This document shows, in pieces, positions 28,719 to 39,167 of a stretch of 64,000 nucleotides of DNA. The position numbers and the translations under genes were made by a program. The notes under the pieces are model-generated. The model was not told where the DNA came from, made no database searches, and saw only the letters and a list, made by a program, of their open reading frames with translations. The stretch's first letter is position 1. Every line of letters starts with the position of its first letter. Source of the stretch: Phycisphaeraceae bacterium (GTDB taxonomy: Bacteria > Planctomycetota > Phycisphaerae > Phycisphaerales > Phycisphaeraceae); contig JAJDCX010000035.1 in NCBI GenBank assembly GCA_029260615.1, positions 93,560 to 157,559 of the forward strand, given 5' to 3'.

Positions 28719-30218
28719 CTAGTCCAGGCTCATGGTCAGTAAGAACTCGGCGTTGGTCTTGACCTTCTCGAGCCGACCCTTCAACAATTCCATCGCCTCG
28801 ACGACGTTCATGTCGGCAAGCACCTTACGCAAACGGTAGATGAGCTTGAGCTCGTGATCGTCCATCAACAATTCCTCACGGCGGGTGCCGCTGGCGGCGA
28901 CGTCGATGGCAGGATAGGTACGCTTCTCAACCAGTCGACGGTCCAGGTGCAACTCGGAGTTACCCGTGCCCTTGAACTCTTCAAAGATAATGTCGTCCAT
29001 CTTCGAGCCGGTGTCGATCAACGCCGTGGCGAGGATGGTCAGCGACCCCCCGTGCTCAATCGCGCGAGCCGAGCCGAAGAACTTTTTAGGCCTTTGCAGC
29101 GCGTTGGAATCCAGGCCACCGGTGAGGATCTTGCCTGAGTGCGGCATCTCGGAGTTGTACGCCCGGGCCATGCGTGTGATCGAGTCCATGAGGATGACAA
29201 CGTGCTCACCAAACTCGACGAAGCGGCGTGCCTTCTCCATCACCATGTCGCAGACCTGGACGTGGCGGTGGCTCTGCTCGTCGAAGGTCGAGGCGATGAC
29301 CTCGACATCATCGGGGGTGTGGTTCTTGAAGTCGGTGACCTCTTCCGGCCGCTCGTCGATCAGCAGGACGATGACCTTGGTGTCGGGGCTGTTGGTGATG
29401 ATGGACTTGGCCATCTTCTGCAGAAGCACGGTCTTGCCCGTGCGTGGCGGCGCGACGATCAGGCCGCGCTGTCCCCGGCCGATGGGGGTGACAATATCGA
29501 CGATCCGCATCTCGATTTCGTCCGGCGTGGTTTCGAGGATCAGCCGTTCGAAGGGGTGCAGCGGGGTGAGGTCTTCGAAGACCTTGATATCGTTGAGGTG
29601 GTCGGGTTGGTGCCCGTTGACCGCATCCACACGCAGAAGCGCGAAGTACTTCTCCGACTCCTTGGGCGGACGGATCGTGCCCTGAACGATGTGCCCGGGC
29701 TTGAGCCCAAAGCGGCGGATCTGTGACGGGGAGACATAGATATCATCAGGACAAGCGAGGTAAGAAAACTCGGGGCTGCGCAGGAACCCAAACCCGTCGG
29801 GCAGGACTTCCAACACGCCGTCGCCGTACATCAGCCCCTGCTTCTGAGTTTTTATTTCCAGGATCTTGAAGGTCAGGTCGTGGCGCGGCATCGTGGCGGC
29901 GGCGTCGATCCCCTCTTCCTTGCCCACCTTGACCAGCTCGTCAATGTCCATGGCATGCAACGCGTGGACCGTGATGTCGCTCTTCTTGGCCTTCTCGTAG
30001 CGGCGTTGCGTCTCGGCGTCGAGCTGCTCATCCGTCTGCGGTTGGTGCTTAGGCTGCTCGGGTTTCTTGGCCTGGGGAACGGGGCCCTTGGACTTAGCCT
30101 TGGGCTTGGCCTCGTTACCCGCCTCATCTTTAGAAGATGCAGCGGCGGCCTGGGGCTTGGCCTTCTTGGTGGTGCGTTTTTTCTTGGTCTTGGGTTTGAC
30201 GTTTTCTTCCGTGGCCAT
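28719..30218 (-). CDS. rho: Transcription termination factor Rho with Lys/Ala/Pro-rich N-terminal extension
   Basis: [100 protein letters not shown]. Confidence 0.97.
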   Translation of the reverse strand: MATEENVKPKTKKKRTTKKAKPQAAAASSKDEAGNEAKPKAKSKGPVPQAKKPEQPKHQPQTDEQLDAETQRRYEKAKKSDITVHALHAMDIDELVKVGKEEGIDAAATMPRHDLTFKILEIKTQKQGLMYGDGVLEVLPDGFGFLRSPEFSYLACPDDIYVSPSQIRRFGLKPGHIVQGTIRPPKESEKYFALLRVDAVNGHQPDHLNDIKVFEDLTPLHPFERLILETTPDEIEMRIVDIVTPIGRGQRGLIVAPPRTGKTVLLQKMAKSIITNSPDTKVIVLLIDERPEEVTDFKNHTPDDVEVIASTFDEQSHRHVQVCDMVMEKARRFVEFGEHVVILMDSITRMARAYNSEMPHSGKILTGGLDSNALQRPKKFFGSARAIEHGGSLTILATALIDTGSKMDDIIFEEFKGTGNSELHLDRRLVEKRTYPAIDVAASGTRREELLMDDHELKLIYRLRKVLADMNVVEAMELLKGRLEKVKTNAEFLLTMSLD

Positions 30219-30482
30219 GGGCGGGTCGATCCTAAACGGGGTAACGGGGTAGATGCGGCTGGTCTGAAGCCTTCCGCGGCGGGTGATTTAGTTCATCTTA
30301 AATACGGACATGTCAGACAACCACGTCTGACAAGGTTTATTCGCGCAGTGTGTGTGCGGGCTATGGGTGACTAAATAACGGTGTAGGGGTTGGATACTTA
30401 ATACGAAATCAGATGCTTAAGGCGGGGGCGCCTGGCCGACAACCCGGCGAGGCTTCACGCTGGGATTTGAGCCGGTGAAGCA

Positions 30483-31127
30483 TCAGTGAATAATCTGGGA
30501 AAAAACACGGCGAGTCTGTTCCAGGCAGTGGGCCTCATCCGCGTCGTTGCTGATGACATAATCGGCCCGCTGGCGCTTGATGTCAAGCGGCATCTGGCTT
30601 TTATCTCTAAGGCGTAGCTCCTGGGCACCCCAGCCCCGTGCCCGTCGGACCCTGTCCAAGCGGGTTTGGAAGGGGGCATCCACATAAACAAGGGTGTCGC
30701 ATTCACCGTCGATACCCGACTCCAGGAGCAACGGGCAGTCCTCGACGACCGCCCTGGTTTGAGGCTTCTGCAGTGCCTCACGCTTGAGAACTTCACGGAG
30801 GGCATGTACCTGGGGATGGATCAGGGCTTCCAGCCGTTGACGCTCAGCCGGGTCCGCAAACACGATCCCAGCTACCTTAGCCCGGTCAATATCTCCATCG
30901 GGTGTCAAAACGCCTCCCCCCCACCACTGGGCAATCTGGCGCCTGACATCCCCCTCTTTAAGCACGTTTTTCGCTAAAGCGTCCGCGTCAATCACCACGC
31001 ACCCCATCGACGCCAGTTGGTTGGCGACCAGGCTCTTGCCGCAGCCGGGGGCACCCATCAGCCCGATCGTTGGTTTATCTATAGGGCTCATCCGCCTAGC
31101 CTTGGACGTGTGTCGGTGTCTTAACAA
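30483..31127 (-). CDS. coaE: Dephospho-CoA kinase
   Basis: IGLMGAPGCGKSLVANQLASMGCVVIDADALAKNVL; VVEDCPLLLESGIDGECDTLVYVDAPFQTRLDRV. Confidence 0.92.
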   Translation of the reverse strand: MLRHRHTSKARRMSPIDKPTIGLMGAPGCGKSLVANQLASMGCVVIDADALAKNVLKEGDVRRQIAQWWGGGVLTPDGDIDRAKVAGIVFADPAERQRLEALIHPQVHALREVLKREALQKPQTRAVVEDCPLLLESGIDGECDTLVYVDAPFQTRLDRVRRARGWGAQELRLRDKSQMPLDIKRQRADYVISNDADEAHCLEQTRRVFSQIIH

Positions 31128-31463
31128 TCAGAGGCCATTACCCGCTTGTCTTGAAATCACACGGGATTGGTTCACGGCCATCCTTGGGTCGTCCCATTCA
31201 AGGGCCTATACTCTATGTAATAGTGTGGTGGGATGTCACGCCGGGTGTCCGCGTTTTGGAGACAGGCCCCAGCACACGCAAGGTTAAAATAGGCCGTCTT
31301 GAGTCCCGGCATACCTAACCTGCCCGAACTGACGGGGCCACCCAAGCAGGTGCATGTAGACTTGCCCCGGTCGCCAATAGGCTCCATAATTCAATAACCC
31401 GTAACGTTTACCCCCCCCTACCCACCGCTTAGCCCTAGGCGAGCGGCCCAGCACGAGGAACGG

Positions 31464-33245
31464 ATGGCCCGAAAACGACGCCAACTTGGTGAGATCCTTA
31501 AACGATGGGGACTCATCGACGATGAGAAGCTCGAAGAGGGGCTGAAAATCTCCCAGGGTTCGCGCAAGCGGATCGGAGAGGTTCTTGTTGACCTGGGATA
31601 CGCACAGCAAAATGACGTGGCTAAGGCTCTGGCGTCCCAGTTCGGGATGGAGTTCGTCGACCTGGACCAGCCGGATGTGGTCTCCAAAGACAATCTCGAC
31701 CTGATCCCCACCGACCTGATTAAGAAGTACCTCGTGTTGCCTTTATCCAAGGAAGGCAACAAGCTGAAAATCCTGGTCCACGACCCGATGGACCTGGCCC
31801 TGATCGATGACCTGCGGTTCCGGCTCGGCGGCGAGATGGAGCTGGCGCTGGGTGCCAAGGAGAAGATCAGGGAGTACATCGAAAGCTTCATGTCTGAGAC
31901 GCAGGCCTCGATCGACGAAGAGGTCCGCAAGATGACGATGGACCAGTCGTTGGACCGCGGGGCGTCGCTTGACGTGCATGTGGCGGGGGAAGAGGACGAA
32001 GACAAGGACGATGATAACGACGCGCAGTCTGCGCCGATCATCCGCCTGGTTGCCGAGATGATTAAAGAGGCGGTTGTGACCCGTGCCAGCGACATCCATA
32101 TCGAGCCGTTCGCCAACCGCGTCCGCCTGCGCTACCGCATCGACGGTGTCTGTATCGAAAAAGATGCGATCCCCAAGCGGACCCAGCAATCGGTGATCGC
32201 CCGTTTGAAAATCATGTCCGGGATGAAGATCGAAGAGAAACGTATCCCCCAGGACGGCCGGATCAAGATGAAGATCGGCGGGGAAGTCGTCGACTTCCGT
32301 GTCTCGTGCTGCCCGGCGTACCACGGCGAATCGGTGGTCCTGCGTATCCTCCGGCCGGATGCCGCGAAGCTGGGCCTGAAAAACCTGGGTATGCAGGACG
32401 ACACGCTGGAGCTTTTTCGCAGCATCATCGCCCGGCCCAACGGGATCTTCCTGGTCACCGGGCCTACCGGTTCGGGCAAGACGACGACCCTGTACTCGGC
32501 CCTGTCGGAGTTGAACCGGCCGGACATCAAGATCATCACCGCCGAAGACCCGATCGAATACAACTTCAAGGGCATCAACCAGTGCCAGGTCAACGACCAC
32601 ATCGGGATGTCGTTTTCGATCATCCTCCGGGCGATGCTGCGTCAGGCACCCAACATCATCCTGGTCGGCGAAATCCGTGACAAGGTGGTCGGCGAGGTCG
32701 CGATCCAGGCCGCGTTGACCGGGCACATGGTCTTCTCGACCCTGCACACGAATGACGCGCCTTCGGCCATTACCCGCCTGATCGACATGGGGCTCAAGCC
32801 GTTCCTGGTCGCCAGTTCGATCCAGGCCGTGCTGGGCCAGCGTCTGGTCAGGATTCTTTGTGACCACTGCAAGGAGCCGGAGGAAAACCCAAGCAACCGC
32901 CTGCTGAATCTCTGTGGGCTATCCAAGAGTGACATCGAAGGGCAGACCATCTACAAACCCGGCGGTTGCACACGCTGCGGCGGTTCGGGGTTCCGGGGAC
33001 GGCGCGGGATTTACGAGTTGATGGTTATGAACTCAGAAATCCGCGAGCTGGCCTTCAACCGCTCGGCTGTGAGCAAGATCCGCCAGGCCGCGGTCGCGTC
33101 GGGGATGCGTAACCTGCTGGGTGACGGCAAACTCAAGATCCTCGAAGGCAAGACCACACTGGATGAGATCGCACGCATGACCCAGGTCGAGGGCACGGTC
33201 GATATCGACGCAGAAGATGACGATGACGATTCCCTGGTGGCATAA
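31464..33245 (+). CDS. PilB/GspE-type secretion/pilus assembly ATPase, copy 1
   Basis: MshEN-type N-terminus, ASDIHIEPF, GPTGSGKTTTLYSAL, VGEIRDKVVGEVAIQAALTGHMVFSTLHTNDAPSAITRL, Cys4 zinc motif CDHCKEP...CTRCGGSGF. Confidence 0.95.
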   Translation: MARKRRQLGEILKRWGLIDDEKLEEGLKISQGSRKRIGEVLVDLGYAQQNDVAKALASQFGMEFVDLDQPDVVSKDNLDLIPTDLIKKYLVLPLSKEGNKLKILVHDPMDLALIDDLRFRLGGEMELALGAKEKIREYIESFMSETQASIDEEVRKMTMDQSLDRGASLDVHVAGEEDEDKDDDNDAQSAPIIRLVAEMIKEAVVTRASDIHIEPFANRVRLRYRIDGVCIEKDAIPKRTQQSVIARLKIMSGMKIEEKRIPQDGRIKMKIGGEVVDFRVSCCPAYHGESVVLRILRPDAAKLGLKNLGMQDDTLELFRSIIARPNGIFLVTGPTGSGKTTTLYSALSELNRPDIKIITAEDPIEYNFKGINQCQVNDHIGMSFSIILRAMLRQAPNIILVGEIRDKVVGEVAIQAALTGHMVFSTLHTNDAPSAITRLIDMGLKPFLVASSIQAVLGQRLVRILCDHCKEPEENPSNRLLNLCGLSKSDIEGQTIYKPGGCTRCGGSGFRGRRGIYELMVMNSEIRELAFNRSAVSKIRQAAVASGMRNLLGDGKLKILEGKTTLDEIARMTQVEGTVDIDAEDDDDDSLVA

Positions 33246-33372
33246 CCCACCGGGCCAGAGACACACCGCGCCCAAGTGGGCCGGCGATGACAAGCACACG
33301 CGCCGTGGACACGGCACCCCGGTTAAGTACCGGCAACCCCCGGCGAAAGTCGGGCTATAGGAGACGACCGTT

Positions 33373-34554
33373 TTGAGTTCCACAAGCGCCTCGGAAAGCA
33401 CAGGCAAACGACCGCCATCCACGATCCACATCGACCGGTTGCTGGATACCGTCGTCAAACAGGACGCCAGCGACCTTCACCTGACGGTTGGCAAGAAGCC
33501 GACGCTGCGCATCCGCGGCCGGCTGGTTGAGTTGAATACCAAGGTGCTCGAGCCCGCCGACACCGTCGCGCTGATGAAGTCCATCACCCCCGAACGCTCG
33601 CAGAATGAGCTGCAGGAGGAGGGTGGTTCCGACTTTGGTTTCGCTTACGGCGATGCTGCACGCTTCCGGGTCTCGGTCTTCAAACAAAAAGGAAACGTCG
33701 CGCTGGTGCTTCGGCAGATCCCAAACGAGCTACTCCCGCTGAACGTCATCGGGCTGCCCACCATCGTCAAAGACCTGATCCGTCGGCCCCAGGGGCTGTT
33801 CCTAGTCACCGGCCCCACCGGCTCGGGTAAGACCACCACGCTGGCGGCGATGATTAACGACATCAACCTCACGCTCGACCGGCACATCATCACGGTCGAA
33901 GACCCGATCGAGTACTACCAGACCCACAACAAGAGCATCATCAACCAGCGTGAGGTCGGCAACGACTGCCCCAGTTTCGCCGAGGCTCTAAGGCGAGCCC
34001 TGCGTCAGGACCCGGACGTGATCCTGGTGGGTGAATTGCGTGACCTGGAGACCATCGAGGCCGCCATCCGCGCCGCCGAGACGGGCCACCTGGTGTTCGG
34101 CACCCTCCACACCAACTCCGCCGGCGGTACCATCAACCGTGTCATCGATGCCTTCCCCACCAACCAGCAGGCACAGGTCCGCGTCCAATTGGCGACCTCG
34201 CTGATGGCTGTGCTGAGCCAGCAACTGCTCAAGCGGATCGACAAGAAGGGCATGGTCGCCGCCTACGAATTCCTCGTGGTCACCCCCGCCATCTCCAACC
34301 TCATCCGCGAGAACAAGACCTTCCGAATCGACTCGGCGATCCAGACCGGTAAAAAGTTCGGCATGCAGCTGCTGGATGACCACCTGTGGATGCTTTACGA
34401 GAAGGGCTGGATCAGCATCGAGGACATGATCGACAAGTGCCGGTACCAGCCGACGATCATCGAAAAGGTCAAGCGGGCCGGCCACTCGATCGGCCGCACC
34501 GAACTGGACCAAGAAGATGTCGATACCAATAAGAGCGATGACAAACCCAGCTAG
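33373..34554 (+). CDS. pilT: PilT-type twitching motility/retraction ATPase
   Basis: TTG start; LLDTVVKQDASDLHLTVGKKPTLRIRGRL, GPTGSGKTTTLAAMI, EDPIEYYQTHNKSIINQREVG, LRQDPDVILVGELRDLETIEAAIRAAETGHLVFGTLHTNSA. Confidence 0.95.
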   Translation: MSSTSASESTGKRPPSTIHIDRLLDTVVKQDASDLHLTVGKKPTLRIRGRLVELNTKVLEPADTVALMKSITPERSQNELQEEGGSDFGFAYGDAARFRVSVFKQKGNVALVLRQIPNELLPLNVIGLPTIVKDLIRRPQGLFLVTGPTGSGKTTTLAAMINDINLTLDRHIITVEDPIEYYQTHNKSIINQREVGNDCPSFAEALRRALRQDPDVILVGELRDLETIEAAIRAAETGHLVFGTLHTNSAGGTINRVIDAFPTNQQAQVRVQLATSLMAVLSQQLLKRIDKKGMVAAYEFLVVTPAISNLIRENKTFRIDSAIQTGKKFGMQLLDDHLWMLYEKGWISIEDMIDKCRYQPTIIEKVKRAGHSIGRTELDQEDVDTNKSDDKPS

Positions 34555-34746
34555 CAGGTGCCAGATTTGGCCCCCCAAAGGCCTGTCAAAGCACTGATTT
34601 ACACCAGCCCAAGAATAGCCTCATCCCTGTTCCGGGCACCACGCAGACTAAACCGTGGCTGCTGAAAGAGTCCCGGGCTCATTGACCTGCCACCCAGAAT
34701 AGGAGCCGAATATCATCGATTTAACCGCATTGAACACAGCGATTGA

Positions 34747-34772
34747 GACACCGAAATCCCGGTGTCTTTTTC
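34747..34772 (+). terminator. Rho-independent terminator
   Basis: GACACCG aaatcc CGGTGTC TTTTTC. Confidence 0.75.
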
Positions 34773-34792
34773 TATATTAACGCTTTTCATAC

Positions 34793-34820
34793 TTGAATCT
34801 GTGGTTTCGGTCGATATAGT
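34793..34820 (+). promoter_or_regulatory. Sigma70-like promoter
   Basis: TTGAAT-N16-TATAGT just after the terminator; ~350 bp upstream of the second PilB gene. Confidence 0.5.
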
Positions 34821-34825
34821 AAATG

Positions 34826-34930
34826 TTGAAGGGGGAAAGCCGGGGGGTGACCCATCCTGATAGAAACCTGTGCAAAGCGGGTAACTCAGCGGGCAGTCAG
34901 GATGAAAGACAGTGTCCTTGAGTCAAGTAT
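34826..34930 (+). ncRNA. Candidate structured leader or small RNA upstream of PilB copy 2
   Basis: Begins just downstream of the TTGAAT/TATAGT promoter. Perfect 8-bp stem CATCCTGA (34853..34860) / TCAGGATG (34897..34904) enclosing aaacctgtgcaaagcgggtaactcagcgggcag. Confidence 0.35.
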
Positions 34931-35166
34931 TTGCAGGCTCAGCAAGAAAGGCACTTGGAAATTGGACAACCGGAAAATGGTGATAGGCAGAGGCATCGGA
35001 TCGCGTGATTATCGAGGTTCGTTAGCCAAATAGTTCGCCATCACAACAAGCTGATACCAAGCGTCCAGCATGGGCCTTGGTTAGCGATTAAGGGTGATCG
35101 GGGCAAAACAAGACTTCGCGTTTGAGGGCACCAATACCCCGGCGCATAACGACAGGGCATGAAACC

Positions 35167-36921
35167 ATGGCCGAGCAAACCAAACAGACAAAGCCCTCGC
35201 TGAAAGACCTGAAGGGCCGGCGGATCGGACGTGTCTTGACCAAGATGGGCAAGGTCAACCGAGACCAGGTCAACGAAGCTCTGACGCTGCAAGAGAAGAA
35301 ACGGGCTCCGCTGGGCCAGTTGCTGGTCGAGTTGGGGTACGTCACTCATGATGATGTGAACCTGGCTCTGGCCGCCCAGGCGGGGATGGAGACGGTCAAT
35401 CTGGAGGACTATGACCTGTCCGAGGAGGTGATCCGTGAGATCCCTGCGGAAATGGCGATGGCCTACCAGATCCTGCCTCTGAGCCACGACAAAGAGACCA
35501 ACACCCTGACGGTCGCGATGAAGACCGCCGACAACTTCCGGGCCTTGGACGACCTGCGCCTGCTGATGGGGTTTAAGGTCGATGCCGTCGTCGCCCCCGC
35601 GGAGCAACTGGATAAGCTGATCCAGACGTACTACGGCGACGACGAGGAGTCGCTGGCGTCGCTGGTCGCCGAGCTGACGGATGACCACGACCTGGAAGAG
35701 CTGGCGGACCGCGGCGAGTCGATCGACCTACAGGACCAGATCGAGTTGGCGGACGACAACCGTGTCAGGCGGCTACTGAACCTGGTGCTGCTGCAGGCGA
35801 TTAAGGACAAAGCGTCGGACATCCACTTCGAGCCTTTCGAAGACGAATTCAAGATGCGGTACCGCATCGACGGGGTGCTGTATGAGATGATCCCCCCGCC
35901 CAAGCACCTGGCTATGCCGATTGTTAGCCGTGTGAAGGTCATGTCGAACCTGGACATCGCCGAGCGTCGGCTTCCCCAGGACGGGCGTATCGAACTGATG
36001 GTAAACAATCAGCAGGTCGATCTGCGTGTTGCCGTGCTGCCGACGATGTTCGGCGAGTCGGTGGTCATGCGTATCCTGGACCGGGGCAACGTGCAGTTGG
36101 ACCTGGAACGGGTCGGGATGAGGCCTGATGACCTTGAAACATTCCGCCAACTGATCCACAAACCCAACGGGATCGTCGTGGTGACCGGGCCCACCGGCTC
36201 GGGCAAGACGACCACTTTGTATGCGGCCTTGAACGAGCTGAACGAGACAACCGAGAAGATCCTGACGGTTGAAGACCCGGTGGAATATGACATCGACGGG
36301 CTCGTGCAGGTGCAGGTGAAGGCGGATGTGGGGCTGACATTCGCCGCGGCGCTGCGTAGCTTCCTTCGTCAGGACCCGGACATCATCCTGGTCGGCGAGA
36401 CACGTGACCTGGAGACCGCGCAGATCGCGGTGCAGGCCTCACTGACCGGCCACCTTGTGTTCACGACGCTGCACACCAACGACGCGCCCAGCTCGATCGC
36501 GCGTCTGCTGGACCTGGGTCTGGAGCCTTTCCTGCTGACCGCTACTATCGAAGGCATCGTGGCCCAGAGGCTGGTGCGGACGATCTGTACCCGCTGCAAG
36601 GAGACGTACACGCCTCACGAAGAAGAATTGATGCAGCTTCAACTGCTGCCCGAGGATTTGGATGGGCGGCAACTGTACCGAGGTCGGGGCTGCGACTACT
36701 GCAACCACAGCGGCTACAAGGGACGGATAGGCCTGTACGAAATCATGATCCTCGACGACGAGATGCGTGAGATGATTATGCAGAACGCCTCGACGCAGAT
36801 CATCAATGCCGAGGCCAAGAAGCGTGGGATGAGGACGCTGCGTCAGGCCGGGCTGTTGTCTCTTTACGATGGGTTAACAACGATCGAAGAAATCGTCCGG
36901 GGCACGTTGGTTGAAGATTAA
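35167..36921 (+). CDS. PilB/GspE-type assembly ATPase, copy 2
   Basis: MAEQTKQTKPSLKDLKGRRIGRVLTKMGKVNRDQV...; GPTGSGKTTTLYAALNELNE; LRQDPDIILVGETRDLETAQIAVQASLTGHLVFTTLHTNDAPSSIARL; CTRCKETY...CDYCNHSGY. Confidence 0.95.
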   Translation: MAEQTKQTKPSLKDLKGRRIGRVLTKMGKVNRDQVNEALTLQEKKRAPLGQLLVELGYVTHDDVNLALAAQAGMETVNLEDYDLSEEVIREIPAEMAMAYQILPLSHDKETNTLTVAMKTADNFRALDDLRLLMGFKVDAVVAPAEQLDKLIQTYYGDDEESLASLVAELTDDHDLEELADRGESIDLQDQIELADDNRVRRLLNLVLLQAIKDKASDIHFEPFEDEFKMRYRIDGVLYEMIPPPKHLAMPIVSRVKVMSNLDIAERRLPQDGRIELMVNNQQVDLRVAVLPTMFGESVVMRILDRGNVQLDLERVGMRPDDLETFRQLIHKPNGIVVVTGPTGSGKTTTLYAALNELNETTEKILTVEDPVEYDIDGLVQVQVKADVGLTFAAALRSFLRQDPDIILVGETRDLETAQIAVQASLTGHLVFTTLHTNDAPSSIARLLDLGLEPFLLTATIEGIVAQRLVRTICTRCKETYTPHEEELMQLQLLPEDLDGRQLYRGRGCDYCNHSGYKGRIGLYEIMILDDEMREMIMQNASTQIINAEAKKRGMRTLRQAGLLSLYDGLTTIEEIVRGTLVED

Positions 36922-37005
36922 GCGGCGGCGCTGCCAGAAGCCCCGCGGCTTGGACGGGTGTCTTGCGATGGGCAACCTCGGCGTATGTAAGTAAAGGAAA
37001 CTGCC

Positions 37006-38277
37006 ATGCCAACTTTTCAGTACGAAGCCTTAGACGACGGGGGCAAGCCGCAGAAGGGCACGATCACCGCCGCGACAAGCGACGAGGCGATCGCCCGCAT
37101 CCGCAGCCAGGGCTACTTCCCGACCTCTGTGCGCGAGCAGAAGGTCAAGAAGTCCAAGGGCGGCGGCAGCGGCAAGGCCGGCAAGAAGAAGGGCGGCGGT
37201 ATATCGATCAACATCGGCGGTGTCAGCACCAAACACCTGACGACCTTCACCCGCCAGCTCTCAACACTTCAGGACGCGGGCCTGCCGATCCTCCGCTCGC
37301 TGCAGATCCTCGAGCAGCAGCAGAAGCCGGGCCTGCTCAAGGATACCCTCGACGGGGTCCACGAGGAGGTCGCCTCGGGCGCGACGCTCTCGGACGCGAT
37401 GAACAAGTACCCCAAGGCCTTCGACAAGCTCTACACCAAGATGATCGCCGCCGGCGAAGTCGGTGGTGTGTTGGACCTGATCCTCCAACGGCTCGCCGAG
37501 TTCATGGAAAAAGCCGCCAAGCTCAAGAGGCGGATCGTCGGTGCCCTGATCTATCCCGCGATGGTCATCGGCGTGGCGGCCGTGATTGTTCTGGGCATCA
37601 TGATCCTGATCGTCCCGCAGTTCGAGTCGATCTTCGATGACTTCGATGCCGAGATGCCCAAGATGACGGTCTTCATGATCGGGATGAGCAAGTGGCTGGG
37701 CGGCCGGCAATACGACGGGCAGCTCCCGGGCATCCTCTGGGTGCTTATGAGTCCGATCGGGATTTTCTTCCTCTTCAAGATGATCCGCAAGAGTAATGCG
37801 GGCAAAGCCACTACTGACTGGATCATGCTTAAGCTCCCGGTCGCCGGAAAACTCACCGCCAAGGCCACCATCGCCAAGTTCACACGGACCCTGGGCACCC
37901 TCATCACCGCCGGCGTGCCGATCCTTGACGCCATCACCATTACCGCGGAAACCACGGGCAACCATGTATTTGAGACCGCACTGAAGAAGGTCCACGAATC
38001 GGTGCGTCAGGGCGAGAGCTTCGCCGAGCCGCTGCGGTTGGCCAAGGTCACCGACACGATCGTCGTGAACATGATCGACGTCGGCGAAGAGACGGGCGAC
38101 CTGGACAAGATGCTCCTTAAAATCGCGGACAACTACGACGAAGAAGTGGATGTCGCGGTCTCCAGCCTGGTGTCCCTGCTCGAGCCGATCATGATCGTTG
38201 TCTTGGGGCTGATCGTCGGGACGATCGTCGTCTCGCTGTTCCTGCCACTGGTGGCCCTGATGCAATCGGTTATGTAG
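37006..38277 (+). CDS. Type II secretion / type IV pilus inner-membrane platform protein (GspF/PilC)
   Basis: MPTFQYEALDDGGKPQKGTITAATSDEAIARIRSQGYFPTSV; FTRQLSTLQDAGLPILRSLQILEQQ; repeated GspF domain with TM segments. Confidence 0.95.
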   Translation: MPTFQYEALDDGGKPQKGTITAATSDEAIARIRSQGYFPTSVREQKVKKSKGGGSGKAGKKKGGGISINIGGVSTKHLTTFTRQLSTLQDAGLPILRSLQILEQQQKPGLLKDTLDGVHEEVASGATLSDAMNKYPKAFDKLYTKMIAAGEVGGVLDLILQRLAEFMEKAAKLKRRIVGALIYPAMVIGVAAVIVLGIMILIVPQFESIFDDFDAEMPKMTVFMIGMSKWLGGRQYDGQLPGILWVLMSPIGIFFLFKMIRKSNAGKATTDWIMLKLPVAGKLTAKATIAKFTRTLGTLITAGVPILDAITITAETTGNHVFETALKKVHESVRQGESFAEPLRLAKVTDTIVVNMIDVGEETGDLDKMLLKIADNYDEEVDVAVSSLVSLLEPIMIVVLGLIVGTIVVSLFLPLVALMQSVM

Positions 38278-38340
38278 CGATCCCTCCCGCGGTGCACCCC
38301 GGCGGGACTTCCCCCGGGGCCACCGTTTTTCACAGATGAG

Positions 38341-39159
38341 ATGCTAAAGATGACAAGTACGCACAGCACAACACGACGCCGAGATGGGCAGGGCTTCACC
38401 CTGGTGGAGTTGCTCGTGGTCATCGCGATCATCGCCTTACTCGCCGGGCTTCTGCTGGGCGGGGTCGCGATCGTCAAGCAGGGAGCCAAGGAGAGCCAGG
38501 CCCGGACCGTCCTGGGGAACCTGATGGGTAACGCCGGGCAGTACGAGAGCAAGTTCCCCTCCGCCGCGCTCATCCTTCAACACATGCCTAGCAAGAACCC
38601 AAGCTTCGACAAGGTCGATTGGACCACGATCAAACGTCAGAACGCGCAGAATGCCACCGGCCAAACAGTCATCACGGGCGCCGACCTGGCTGGGGACGAT
38701 AACGGCGATTACACCTACAGCAACGGCGACACCAACGACCAGTACATGGAGCGGGCCAACCTCTATATGAATCGCTTCATCTGGACCGTGAATCAGATGC
38801 CCGTAATCCGCAACAACCTCCCCTCACTGGGCGCCGCTTTGGGGGACTTCGACGACGACGGGTTCCTGGATGTGATAGACCCGTGGGGCAACCCGGTGGC
38901 ATTCGCAGTACGTGTTAGCCACGACAACGAGCTGCAATTTGTCAACGACGGCAATGACGACGACTTCCTCCCCGCTCACGACAACCCGTTCTTCGCCTCC
39001 GCCGGCAAGGACCAGCGCTGGGGCCGACCCAGGGTCCGCGGTGAGTTCGCCAACGACGCAGCCTTCGATACTTACAAGCAGACCGACGACTACAAGTTCT
39101 CGGTGGACAACCTTTACAGCTTCGACATCGACCGCTCCGCGGCACAGCGGGGAGACTGA
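38341..39159 (+). CDS. GspG-like pseudopilin
   Basis: Prepilin motif GFTLVELLVVIAIIALLAGLLLGGVAI. Confidence 0.85.
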   Translation: MLKMTSTHSTTRRRDGQGFTLVELLVVIAIIALLAGLLLGGVAIVKQGAKESQARTVLGNLMGNAGQYESKFPSAALILQHMPSKNPSFDKVDWTTIKRQNAQNATGQTVITGADLAGDDNGDYTYSNGDTNDQYMERANLYMNRFIWTVNQMPVIRNNLPSLGAALGDFDDDGFLDVIDPWGNPVAFAVRVSHDNELQFVNDGNDDDFLPAHDNPFFASAGKDQRWGRPRVRGEFANDAAFDTYKQTDDYKFSVDNLYSFDIDRSAAQRGD

Positions 39160-39167
39160 ATCAGAGC

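Noticed and set aside
31743-32867. 374-aa minus-strand ORF inside PilB copy 1, and the similar 334-aa ORF at 37261..38265 inside PilC
   Set aside because: His/Asp/Arg-rich antisense frames of conserved secretion genes, typical of high-GC DNA.
34826-34930. c-di-GMP-I (GEMM) riboswitch or hammerhead ribozyme (CUGAUAGAAAC)
   Set aside because: GEMM core order and tetraloop/receptor do not fit; the hammerhead would lack stem II and has A where the core G8 is required. Kept only as a generic structured-RNA candidate.
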